A stretch of 22,116 bases of DNA from Comamonadaceae bacterium (GTDB taxonomy: Bacteria; Pseudomonadota; Gammaproteobacteria; Burkholderiales; Burkholderiaceae_C): assembly GCA_947374505.1 (NCBI GenBank), contig CANCCE010000016.1:1-22116 (forward strand), given 5' to 3'. The notes under the pieces were generated by a model. It saw only the letters and a program-made list of their open reading frames with translations, was not told the origin of the DNA and ran no database searches. The position numbers were made by a program, and so were the translations under genes. Every line of letters begins with the position of its first letter. The first letter of the stretch is position 1. This document shows positions 1-6,219 of the stretch, one piece after another.

Positions 1-698
1 TTGGCAAAGGTGGGGCCCGCCGCAATGTCCCGTGCCCAAGCTTGCGCATCGTTCGCCAAGCTGTCTGCGGACACCAATCGGTTCAAGAAACCACTGCGTT
101 CAGCCTCTTCGCCGCCAATCGAGCGTCCGCTGTAAAGCCAGTCACTGGCCCGACCTTGACCGATGATGCGTGGCAATATCGCGCAGGCACCCATGTCGCA
201 ACCGGCCAAACCGACACGGTTGAACAAAAAAGCCGTTTTGCTGCGCGCGGTTCCCAGTCGCAGATCAGATGCCATGGCCATGATGGCGCCGGCCCCTGCG
301 CAAATGCCGTCAATCGCCGCCACGATGGGTTGTGGGCAAGCCCGCATGGCTTTGACCAGATCGCCCGTCATGCGCGTGAACATCAACAATTCATGGACTT
401 CTAAGGCCACCAAGGGTCCGATGATTTCATGCACATCGCCGCCGGAGCAAAAGTTGTCGCCCGCACCGATCAGCACCACCACTTTGACGTCATAGGCGTA
501 TTTCAGCTGCCCGAAGAGGTCCCGCAATTCGGCATATGAATCAAAGGTGAGCGGGTTCTTGCGCTCGGGCCGATTCAGTGTGATGGTGGCCACACCGTCT
601 TGGCAGGCCCACAGAAAATGGCTGGCGCGGTAGTTCGCCAAAGGCTTGCGGTTACCGGCCTGCAATGCCGGGTCCATGGGAGCAGTAGCGTGGGTCAT
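1..698 (-). CDS. Enoyl-CoA hydratase/isomerase (crotonase) family protein, 3' end cut by window
   Basis: The first 232 or so residues are visible; the C-terminus lies beyond position 1. The crotonase fold is recognisable from the 'ATITLNRPERKNPLT' strand, the oxyanion-hole region 'FCSGGDVHEI' and 'GICAGAGAIMAMASDLR'. By my hand comparison with rat enoyl-CoA hydratase, the two catalytic glutamates (E144, E164) fall on Ile and Arg/Asn here, so ordinary hydration of an enoyl-CoA is doubtful. The ATG at 698 lies 4 bases after the stop of the MarR gene, so it is the last visible gene of the aryl-CoA operon. The expected role (inference) is handling the non-aromatic CoA thioester made by the monooxygenase/reductase, by hydration, isomerisation or ring cleavage. 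Family assignment is firm; reaction is not. Confidence 0.85.
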   Translation of the reverse strand, partial: MTHATAPMDPALQAGNRKPLANYRASHFLWACQDGVATITLNRPERKNPLTFDSYAELRDLFGQLKYAYDVKVVVLIGAGDNFCSGGDVHEIIGPLVALEVHELLMFTRMTGDLVKAMRACPQPIVAAIDGICAGAGAIMAMASDLRLGTARSKTAFLFNRVGLAGCDMGACAILPRIIGQGRASDWLYSGRSIGGEEAERSGFLNRLVSADSLANDAQAWARDIAAGPTFA

Positions 699-702
699 CG
701 GC

Positions 703-1245
703 TTAGTTTTCTAAAACGGCGGGGGTCATAACGGTGGATTGCTGCTTCAGGGTGTGCACTCGCAGCGTTCCCAATTGCGTGTACGTCTGAGACAGTTCCG
801 TGGTGCCAAGACAAGCAAACAATTCCAAAATCCACTGCTCATGTTCTTGTGCCATGGCTTCAAATTGCCGGCGCCCTTCGGTGGTGAGATTGACAATGAG
901 CGAGCGCCGGTCGGTTGTGCTGCTCGACCTGGCCACCAGCCCATCACGTTCCAGTTCGTCGGTGATGCCCGTGACATTCGCCCCCGTCACCATCAAGTGA
1001 CTGGAGAGGTCTTTCATACGCAAGCCCTTGGGCGTTCTATAAAGCTGCGCCATGTAGTCAAAGCGGGGCAAACTGGTGTTGAAGCGTGCACGCAGTCGAC
1101 GTCGAATTTCACTCTCAATTTGCGTCGTGCAGGCCAGCATCCGCAACCACAATTTCAAGGCAGCATGGTCGCCCGTGGCGCTGCGGGCTTCGTAGCCTAA
1201 TTCGTCAGCCGCATTCAGCAGGGCCAAGCTAAGGTCTTTTTTCAT
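703..1245 (-). CDS. MarR-family transcriptional regulator
   Basis: A 180-residue protein of typical MarR length. The winged helix-turn-helix spans about residues 62-128, with a recognition helix near 87-100 ('TGANVTGITDELERDGLV') and the characteristic wing 'TTDRRSLIVNLTTEGR'. Long helices on both sides would form the dimer interface. I chose the ATG at 1245 because it lies 5 bases after the SDR stop; an upstream in-frame extension would overlap the SDR and reads as non-MarR sequence. MarR proteins commonly repress aromatic catabolic operons and are released by aryl-CoA or aromatic ligands. Its place as third gene of the operon implies autoregulation, and the palindrome in the operon promoter (4419-4435) is the obvious candidate target (inference). 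Confidence 0.9.
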   Translation of the reverse strand: MKKDLSLALLNAADELGYEARSATGDHAALKLWLRMLACTTQIESEIRRRLRARFNTSLPRFDYMAQLYRTPKGLRMKDLSSHLMVTGANVTGITDELERDGLVARSSSTTDRRSLIVNLTTEGRRQFEAMAQEHEQWILELFACLGTTELSQTYTQLGTLRVHTLKQQSTVMTPAVLEN

Positions 1246-1250
1246 CGTGC

Positions 1251-2015
1251 TCAGTTCATGACTTCGCCACCGCAGACCGCGATGGACTGGCCATTGATGG
1301 ATGCGGCGGCGGGACTGCACAACCAGCGCACCGTGTCGGCCACTTCTTCGGGCTGGACGATGCGGCCTTGTGGATTGCCTGCGGCAAATTTGGCGCGGGT
1401 TGTCTCTTCAGTACGGCCGGTTTTGGCCATCACGTTGGCAATGCTGTCCCGCAACAGTTCGGTCTCGGTGTAGCCCGGGCAGACGGCGTTGACGGTGATG
1501 CCTTTGCGGGCCAACTCCAGCGCCAGCGCACGGGTCAGTCCCACCACGCCATGCTTGGCTGCGCAGTACGCGGCCACATAGGCGTAGCCCGCCAGCCCAG
1601 CCGTGCTGGCTATGTTGATGATTCGGCCCCAGCCGGCTTGCAACATATCGGGCAGCACCGCCTGCGTGCAGATAAACGTGCCTGTGAGATTGACCGACAT
1701 CATTTGCTGCCACAGGGCGGCATCGGTCTTGAGAAAGGGGGCACTGCCGGCCTGGCCCGCGCTGTTGACCAAAACCGTGATGGGCCCGAAGTTCGCCCGC
1801 GCTTGAGCGAAAGCCATCGCAACGGCGTCAGCATCCGCCACGTCTGCTTGCACCGCCGCCATGTGGCCGGGATGGTCTGCAGCCAGACGCTGCAAGGGCG
1901 CTAAGGTGCGGCCCAGCAGCGTCACGCGCAGACCGGCGTCCACTAGTTTTTTGGCCACGGCAGCGCCAATGCCACTGCCGCCGCCGGTGACCAGCGCATG
2001 GCCAGGTGCGTTCAT
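1251..2015 (-). CDS. SDR-family NAD(P)-dependent oxidoreductase, probable hydroxyacyl-CoA dehydrogenase
   Basis: A 254-residue classical short-chain dehydrogenase. It has the cofactor motif 'TGGGSGIG' at residues 10-17, 'NSAG' at 84-87, catalytic Ser137 in 'NIASTAG', and the YxxxK pair Tyr150/Lys154 in 'YCAAK'. 'ITVNAVCPGYTETE' is the usual loop after the active site. The start ATG overlaps the stop of the monooxygenase/reductase gene (ATGA, 4 bases), indicating translational coupling. Within an aryl-CoA operon it most likely oxidises a hydroxyl on the alicyclic or ring-opened CoA intermediate to a ketone (inference). The substrate cannot be read from the sequence, and FabG-like activity is an alternative. 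Confidence 0.92.
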   Translation of the reverse strand: MNAPGHALVTGGGSGIGAAVAKKLVDAGLRVTLLGRTLAPLQRLAADHPGHMAAVQADVADADAVAMAFAQARANFGPITVLVNSAGQAGSAPFLKTDAALWQQMMSVNLTGTFICTQAVLPDMLQAGWGRIINIASTAGLAGYAYVAAYCAAKHGVVGLTRALALELARKGITVNAVCPGYTETELLRDSIANVMAKTGRTEETTRAKFAAGNPQGRIVQPEEVADTVRWLCSPAAASINGQSIAVCGGEVMN

Positions 2016-4363
2016 GCTTCACCTGCCCGCACAGCGCTGAGGCCGGCCGCTGCCTGCATTTTTTCACGCTGGAAATTGGCTTCCATTTGTGGCTTGGCTG
2101 AACTGTATTGACGCGGCCAAGGCTGCGCGGTGTAGCCAATTTTGGCGGCCTCTGTCAGCGTCCAGGCGGGGTTGGCGAGATGCGGACGGGCAACAGCGCA
2201 CAGGTCCGCACGGCCTGCCGCAATGATGCTGTTGACATGGTCGGCTTCGCTGATCGCACCGACGGCGATGGTGGCGATGCCTGCCTCTTGGCGAATGCGA
2301 TCGGAGAAGGGCGTTTGAAACATGCGACCATAGACCGGCTTTTCTTTCTTGCTCACCTGACCCGACGAGCAGTCAATCATGTCCGCGCCGGCCGCCTTGA
2401 AGGCCAGTGCGATCTGCACCGCATCTTCGGGGGTGATGCCGCCTTCGACCCAATCGTGCGCAGAAATTCGCACGGACATGGGTTTGTCGGCAGGCCAAGC
2501 GGCCCGCACAGCGGCAAACACTTCCAGCGGGTAGCGCAACCGATTCGCCAGACTGCCGCCGTAGTCGTCGGTGCGGTGATTGGTCAGCGGTGAGATAAAG
2601 CTCGAGAGCAAATAGCCGTGCGCACAATGCAGCTCCAGCCAGTCGACACCGATCTCTGCGGCAGCTTGCGTCGTCGCCACAAACTGCGCTTTGACGCTGT
2701 CCATGTCCGCCCGGTTCATCGCGTGCGCTGTTTGACTCACGCCTTCCAAGTATTGCTGCGCCGACGCGGCCATGATGGGCCAGTTGCCCGACGCCAGTGG
2801 CTTGTCGATGCCGTCCCAAGCCAAACGCGTGGACGCCTTGGCGCCCGCATGACCAATCTGCATCGCGAACTTGGCATCTGTTTGGGTGTGCACCCAATCC
2901 ACAATGCGCTGCCATGCCTGCTGGTGCTCAGGCGTGTACATGCCGGGGCAGCCGGGCGTGATGCGCCCCTCGGCACTGACACAGGTCATTTCTGCAAAGA
3001 CCAGGCCCGCACCGCCCATGGCGCGCGCACCCAGATGCACCAGGTGGTAATCCCCGGCCAAGCCGTCGACGGCCGAGTACTGCGCCATGGGCGACACCAC
3101 CACGCGGTTTTTCAGCGTGACACCGCGTACCGTGTACGGGGTGAACATCGGGGGCGGGGCGGTTTGCGCTGGCGTCAATGCCATGCCGGCCTGATTGGCA
3201 AACCAGCGTTCAAAGTCGCCCAGCCATTGGGCGTCGCGCAGGCGCAGGTTCTCGTGGCTGATGCGCTGGCTGCGGGTCAGCATCGAGTACATGAACTGCG
3301 GGCCTTCCAGTTGGTCGCAGTAACGCGCACCGCACACCTCAAACCACTCCATGGCGTTCCAGGCTGCGTTTTGCAAGCGCAGCACATCGATGTTGCGTGC
3401 CGCCTGGTACTTCTCCAGCACGCCGGGGATGGCTTCGCGGGTTTGCCCATCTGTGCGGAACAGGTTGGCCAACACAATGGCGTCTTCAATCGCCAGTTTG
3501 GTGCCTGAGCCAATGGCAAAGTGGGCCGTGTGCACCGCGTCGCCCATCAGCACCACATGGCTCTTGCCATTGAACATAGACCACTGCTCGCACTTGACGC
3601 GCTGGAAATTGAGCCAGGCAGAGCCCCGCAGATGCCTTGCATTGGTCATTAGCTTGGCGCCGTCCAGCGTTTTGGCAAAGACCTTCTCGCAAAAAGCAAT
3701 AGAGGCGTCCTGGTCCGCTGTGTCCAGTCCGTGCGCCAGCCAGACATGCTCCGGGCATTCCACAATAAAAGTGGTTGTGGTGTCGTCAAATTTGTAGATG
3801 TGCGACTGGAACCAGCCGTGCTCCGTCTTTTCAAACGCGAAGGTAAAAGCGTCGAACAACTTGTGCGTGCCCAGCCAGATGAAGCGGTTGGGGCGCAGCA
3901 CAATGTCGGGTTTGAAAATGGCTTGGTAATTCGTCCGGATGCGCGAATTGATGCCATCACTGGCAATCACCAGGTCGGCATCGGGGTACTGCAGATCACT
4001 CTCCGCATCGGTCTCAAACTCCAGCTTGACACCCAAGGCCTCGCAACGCGCCTGCAAAATATTCAACAACTTTTTGCGGCCAATGCCGACGAAGCCGTGT
4101 CCGCCGGAACGGATACGCTGCCCCTTGAACTCCAGCTCAATGTCATCCCAGTGGTTGAAGGCCTGTTGGATTTCCGCCGCGGATTGAGGGTCATGGATGC
4201 GCATGTTGTCCATGGTCGCATCCGAAAACACGACGCCCCAGCCAAAGGTGTCGTAGGGCTTGTTGCGCTCGACCACCGTGATGTCGTGCAAGGGGTTGTT
4301 TTGCTTCATCAGCAAAGCGAAATACAGCCCCGAAGGTCCTCCGCCTATGCACACAATCTTCAT
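2012..4363 (-). CDS. Bifunctional aryl-CoA monooxygenase/reductase (2-aminobenzoyl-CoA or salicylyl-CoA type)
   Basis: A 783-residue two-domain flavoprotein. Residues 1 to about 395 form an FAD monooxygenase of the PHBH class: 'GGGPSG' at 7-12 binds the ADP part of FAD, 'SDGINSR' lies near 135-141 and 'MGDAVHTAHF' near 273-282. From about residue 405 to the end is an old-yellow-enzyme TIM barrel with 'NRVVVSPMAQYS', 'HCAHGYLLSSF' and 'YGGSLANR'. This fusion is known from 2-aminobenzoyl-CoA monooxygenase/reductase of Azoarcus evansii, which hydroxylates and then reduces the ring of the CoA thioester; the same architecture is annotated as salicylyl-CoA 5-hydroxylase/oxidoreductase. Sequence alone does not decide between the two substrates. 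The ATG at 4363 is preferred over the GTG at 4366, with an AAAGAG ribosome site 5-6 bases upstream. No CoA ligase is in the window. Confidence 0.93.
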   Translation of the reverse strand: MKIVCIGGGPSGLYFALLMKQNNPLHDITVVERNKPYDTFGWGVVFSDATMDNMRIHDPQSAAEIQQAFNHWDDIELEFKGQRIRSGGHGFVGIGRKKLLNILQARCEALGVKLEFETDAESDLQYPDADLVIASDGINSRIRTNYQAIFKPDIVLRPNRFIWLGTHKLFDAFTFAFEKTEHGWFQSHIYKFDDTTTTFIVECPEHVWLAHGLDTADQDASIAFCEKVFAKTLDGAKLMTNARHLRGSAWLNFQRVKCEQWSMFNGKSHVVLMGDAVHTAHFAIGSGTKLAIEDAIVLANLFRTDGQTREAIPGVLEKYQAARNIDVLRLQNAAWNAMEWFEVCGARYCDQLEGPQFMYSMLTRSQRISHENLRLRDAQWLGDFERWFANQAGMALTPAQTAPPPMFTPYTVRGVTLKNRVVVSPMAQYSAVDGLAGDYHLVHLGARAMGGAGLVFAEMTCVSAEGRITPGCPGMYTPEHQQAWQRIVDWVHTQTDAKFAMQIGHAGAKASTRLAWDGIDKPLASGNWPIMAASAQQYLEGVSQTAHAMNRADMDSVKAQFVATTQAAAEIGVDWLELHCAHGYLLSSFISPLTNHRTDDYGGSLANRLRYPLEVFAAVRAAWPADKPMSVRISAHDWVEGGITPEDAVQIALAFKAAGADMIDCSSGQVSKKEKPVYGRMFQTPFSDRIRQEAGIATIAVGAISEADHVNSIIAAGRADLCAVARPHLANPAWTLTEAAKIGYTAQPWPRQYSSAKPQMEANFQREKMQAAAGLSAVRAGEA

Positions 4364-4411
4364 CACATCTCTTTCGTTTCAGGCTACTTTGCCCCGACTG
4401 AATATGGATGT

Positions 4412-4440
4412 AATGTAGATTTAAATAATTTAGATGTAAA
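4412..4440 (-). promoter_or_regulatory. Promoter with embedded palindromic operator for the aryl-CoA operon
   Basis: On the minus strand there is a -35 TTTACA (4435-4440), a 17-base spacer and a -10 TACATT (4412-4417), about 50 bases before the monooxygenase start. The spacer region 4419-4435 is a 17-bp near-perfect inverted repeat: two 8-base arms around a central A, matching at 7 of 8 positions. A repressor bound there would block RNA polymerase. The same stretch also contains a direct repeat (TAGATTTAAA at 4416, TAGATGTAAA at 4431, 15-bp period), so the exact site shape is uncertain. The MarR protein encoded in the operon is the natural candidate (inference). Confidence 0.6.
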
Positions 4441-4546
4441 GTAAAAAAGTGTGTGTTTTATCGGTAGTTACCCGAGTCCGACTTGTCCATGCTGTGACGC
4501 TTTCGCGTGCACTCAGCAGGGCGATCGAAGCCACTGACGGTCAGGT

Positions 4547-5521
4547 TTAGGACTGAATCCCCGCCTTTTTAATGACAGTCGACCATTTGTTGATTTCGCG
4601 GGCCAGGTAGGCTTGGAGTTCCTCAGGTGTGGACGGCGAGGGCTCGCCGCCGTCCGTGCGTATGGCATCGGTGACACGCTGATTTTGCAGTGCTGCCGCC
4701 ACCGCTACATTCAGCCTGTTAACCACGCTCAGCGGTGTTTTTGCGGGCACGAAGATGCCATACCAGGATGTTGCTTCAAAGCCGGGAACGCCGCCTTCTG
4801 CGATGGTAGGCACCATCGGCAGTGTGCTCATTCTCGCCGTGGTCGAAACGCCTAGTGCCGTCAGCAAGTTTTGCTCAATCAGATTCGTGACCGCCGGAGA
4901 TGTACCGAACAGCAGATCGATCTGTCCTGCCCGCAGGTCGTTGAGCGCGGGGCCGGAGCCCTTGTACGGAACGTGCAGCAGCTTGACGCCGGAGAGCATC
5001 TGGAACAGCTCGGCCGCTAAGTGGCCGCCGCTGCCAATGCCCGGTGAGCCGACGCTGATGCTGCCGGGTTTGCTGCGCGCCAATTCCAGCAGTTCGGCCA
5101 GATTGCGTACCTTGCGTGATGGCCCCGCCACCAGGACATAAGGGACACGGCTCAGCAGGCTGACCGGTTGCAAGTCCTTGAGAGCGTCGTAGCGCAAGTC
5201 CTTGCGCAGGCTCGGGTTGATGGACAAGGAGGGTGTTCCTGTCAGCATCGTGTAGCCGTCAGGTGCTGCGCGCACCACGCTTGAAGTTGCAATGGTGGTG
5301 CTGCCACCGGCGATGTTTTCCACGACGACACTCTGGCCAAGCTGTCGGCTCATTTCCATGGCCACCAGGCGCGACACCAAGTCAGTGCCGCCACCAACCG
5401 CCAGGGGCACGATCAGGCGTATCGGGCGCGTGGGAAAGACAGTTTGGCCTGCGGCGCGCGCGCCCGATACTGCGGCTCCTAGACTGGCAGCGATGCATCC
5501 CAGAACGTGTCGTCTTTGCAT
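4547..5521 (-). CDS. Tripartite tricarboxylate transporter (Bug-family) substrate-binding protein
   Basis: A 324-residue protein of usual Bug length. The N-terminus 'MQRRHVLGCIAASLGAAV' is a signal peptide, with twin arginines suggesting possible Tat export. The mature part has the family signatures 'FPTRPIRLIVPLAVGGGTD', 'VVVENIAGGSTTIATSSV' and 'LLHVPYKGSGPALNDLRAG'. The ATG at 5521 has an AGGAG ribosome site 8 bases upstream. No TctA/TctB membrane partners adjoin it; such orphan binding proteins are common in Burkholderiales. Ligands are usually carboxylates. Its position beside an aromatic-acid operon hints at aromatic carboxylate uptake, but it has its own leader and is separated by about 180 bases, so this link is weak inference. 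Confidence 0.92.
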   Translation of the reverse strand: MQRRHVLGCIAASLGAAVSGARAAGQTVFPTRPIRLIVPLAVGGGTDLVSRLVAMEMSRQLGQSVVVENIAGGSTTIATSSVVRAAPDGYTMLTGTPSLSINPSLRKDLRYDALKDLQPVSLLSRVPYVLVAGPSRKVRNLAELLELARSKPGSISVGSPGIGSGGHLAAELFQMLSGVKLLHVPYKGSGPALNDLRAGQIDLLFGTSPAVTNLIEQNLLTALGVSTTARMSTLPMVPTIAEGGVPGFEATSWYGIFVPAKTPLSVVNRLNVAVAAALQNQRVTDAIRTDGGEPSPSTPEELQAYLAREINKWSTVIKKAGIQS

Positions 5522-5688
5522 TTCTTTTCTCCTGTTGTACCCGTGTTGCTAGGTGATCTTTTGTGTGGTGCCGCAGCGGGCGCCATCGATAAGGTCGGTC
5601 GTGCCGTGGCTTTGGGCGTAGTGGTTTTTTTTTGCTATTTTAGAGACCTCTACGTAAGGACAGTCTTTACTCGATTGAGTTGATCAGA

Positions 5689-5709
5689 GTTCAACCCTGG
5701 TGGTTGAAC
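5689..5709. repeat. 8-bp perfect inverted repeat, possible operator or leader hairpin
   Basis: The arms GTTCAACC (5689-5696) and GGTTGAAC (5702-5709) flank a 5-base loop. The repeat sits in the 273-base region between the divergent Bug gene (start 5521) and the photolyase operon (start 5795), about 85 bases before the latter. This region otherwise shows only AT-rich runs (near 5626-5642 and 5761-5785) and no convincing gene. A regulator site for the photolyase operon is possible; a transcript hairpin is the alternative. Confidence 0.4.
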
Positions 5710-5794
5710 GCCAGGACTCCGCATGAATAACCTCAAACCGATCCGCGTCATGTGGAAATGGTCAAAATAAATACCAAATTTTGATTGGAAGTCT

Positions 5795-5950
5795 ATGCAA
5801 GATAACGAACGTTGCTGTGGGACGGGCACCTGCATCATTGACGCACAAGGCGCTTGCTGGTGCGGCCAAGTGTGGGACGGCGAAAAAATGTGCCAGCCTG
5901 CGCGGTTACCGATCGGGCCGGATACGGACGACAGCCTAGGCGCCGCGTGA
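5795..5950 (+). CDS. Small Cys-rich protein, first gene of the photolyase operon
   Basis: A 51-residue protein with six cysteines at 7, 8, 13, 21, 23 and 33, arranged as 'CCGTGTC', 'CWCG' and 'GEKMC', followed by an acidic tail. No signal peptide or membrane segment is present. The pattern suggests metal or Fe-S binding, but I do not recognise a characterised family. A GGAAG ribosome-site-like sequence lies just before the ATG. Its stop overlaps the start of the next gene (TGATG), so it appears translationally coupled to the DUF2805-type gene and photolyase. The short length leaves some doubt, but coupling and the ordered cysteines argue that it is real. Confidence 0.7.
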   Translation: MQDNERCCGTGTCIIDAQGACWCGQVWDGEKMCQPARLPIGPDTDDSLGAA

Positions 5951-6219
5951 TGCGTCGCGCCAAGGCCGTCATGGAAGCACTTGCGGAAGCCGACATCTCA
6001 CGCATTGTTGAGATGGCTTGGGAAGACCGGACCGCTTTTGAAGCCATTGAAGCGCAGTTCGGTCTGAACGAGTCTTCTGTGGTTTGCCTCATGCGACTTC
6101 ACATGAAGCCCTCTTCATTCAGGATGTGGCGCCAAAGAATGGCCGGTCGAGTGACCAAACATGCGGTGCTGCGTGGCGCGAAGTTGCTGCGTCATCGAGC
6201 TGCTCATACACGCCAGTAG
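5950..6219 (+). CDS. DUF2805 / TIGR03643-type small protein linked to photolyase
   Basis: An 89-residue basic protein. The segment 'ISRIVEMAWEDRTAFEAIEA' followed by 'FGLNESSVVCLMRLHMKPSS' and 'FRMWRQRMAGRVTKH' matches what I know of the TIGR03643/DUF2805 family, which is of unknown function and often found near cryptochrome/photolyase genes. Its helical pattern resembles a helix-turn-helix with a basic end, so nucleic-acid binding is plausible (inference). I chose the ATG at 5950 because it overlaps the previous stop; a later ATG at 5971 is possible. Its stop overlaps the photolyase GTG by one base (TAGTG), which supports coupled translation of the operon. Confidence 0.82.
   Translation: MRRAKAVMEALAEADISRIVEMAWEDRTAFEAIEAQFGLNESSVVCLMRLHMKPSSFRMWRQRMAGRVTKHAVLRGAKLLRHRAAHTRQ

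Noticed and set aside
2618..3508. A 296-residue plus-strand open frame inside the monooxygenase/reductase gene.
   Set aside because: It is antisense to a clearly conserved two-domain flavoprotein, with no motif, ribosome site or neighbours.
4500..4546. Small CTGAC-G-GTCAG hairpin after the Bug gene as a terminator.
   Set aside because: The loop is one base, so it cannot fold as drawn, and no T-run follows.
5650..5838. A possible 62-residue minus-strand gene between the Bug gene and the photolyase operon.
   Set aside because: It overlaps the inverted repeat and the start of the Cys-rich gene, and has no recognisable composition or ribosome site.
5854..5949. An N-terminal extension of the DUF2805-type protein upstream of 5950.
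   Set aside because: The extension is antisense-like Arg-rich sequence inside the Cys-rich gene; the ATG overlapping the previous stop is the better start.
6084..6218. A longer photolyase starting at 6084.
   Set aside because: The extra 45 residues lie in the DUF2805-type gene and do not match the photolyase N-terminus, which begins at 'ALVWFKRDLRV'.
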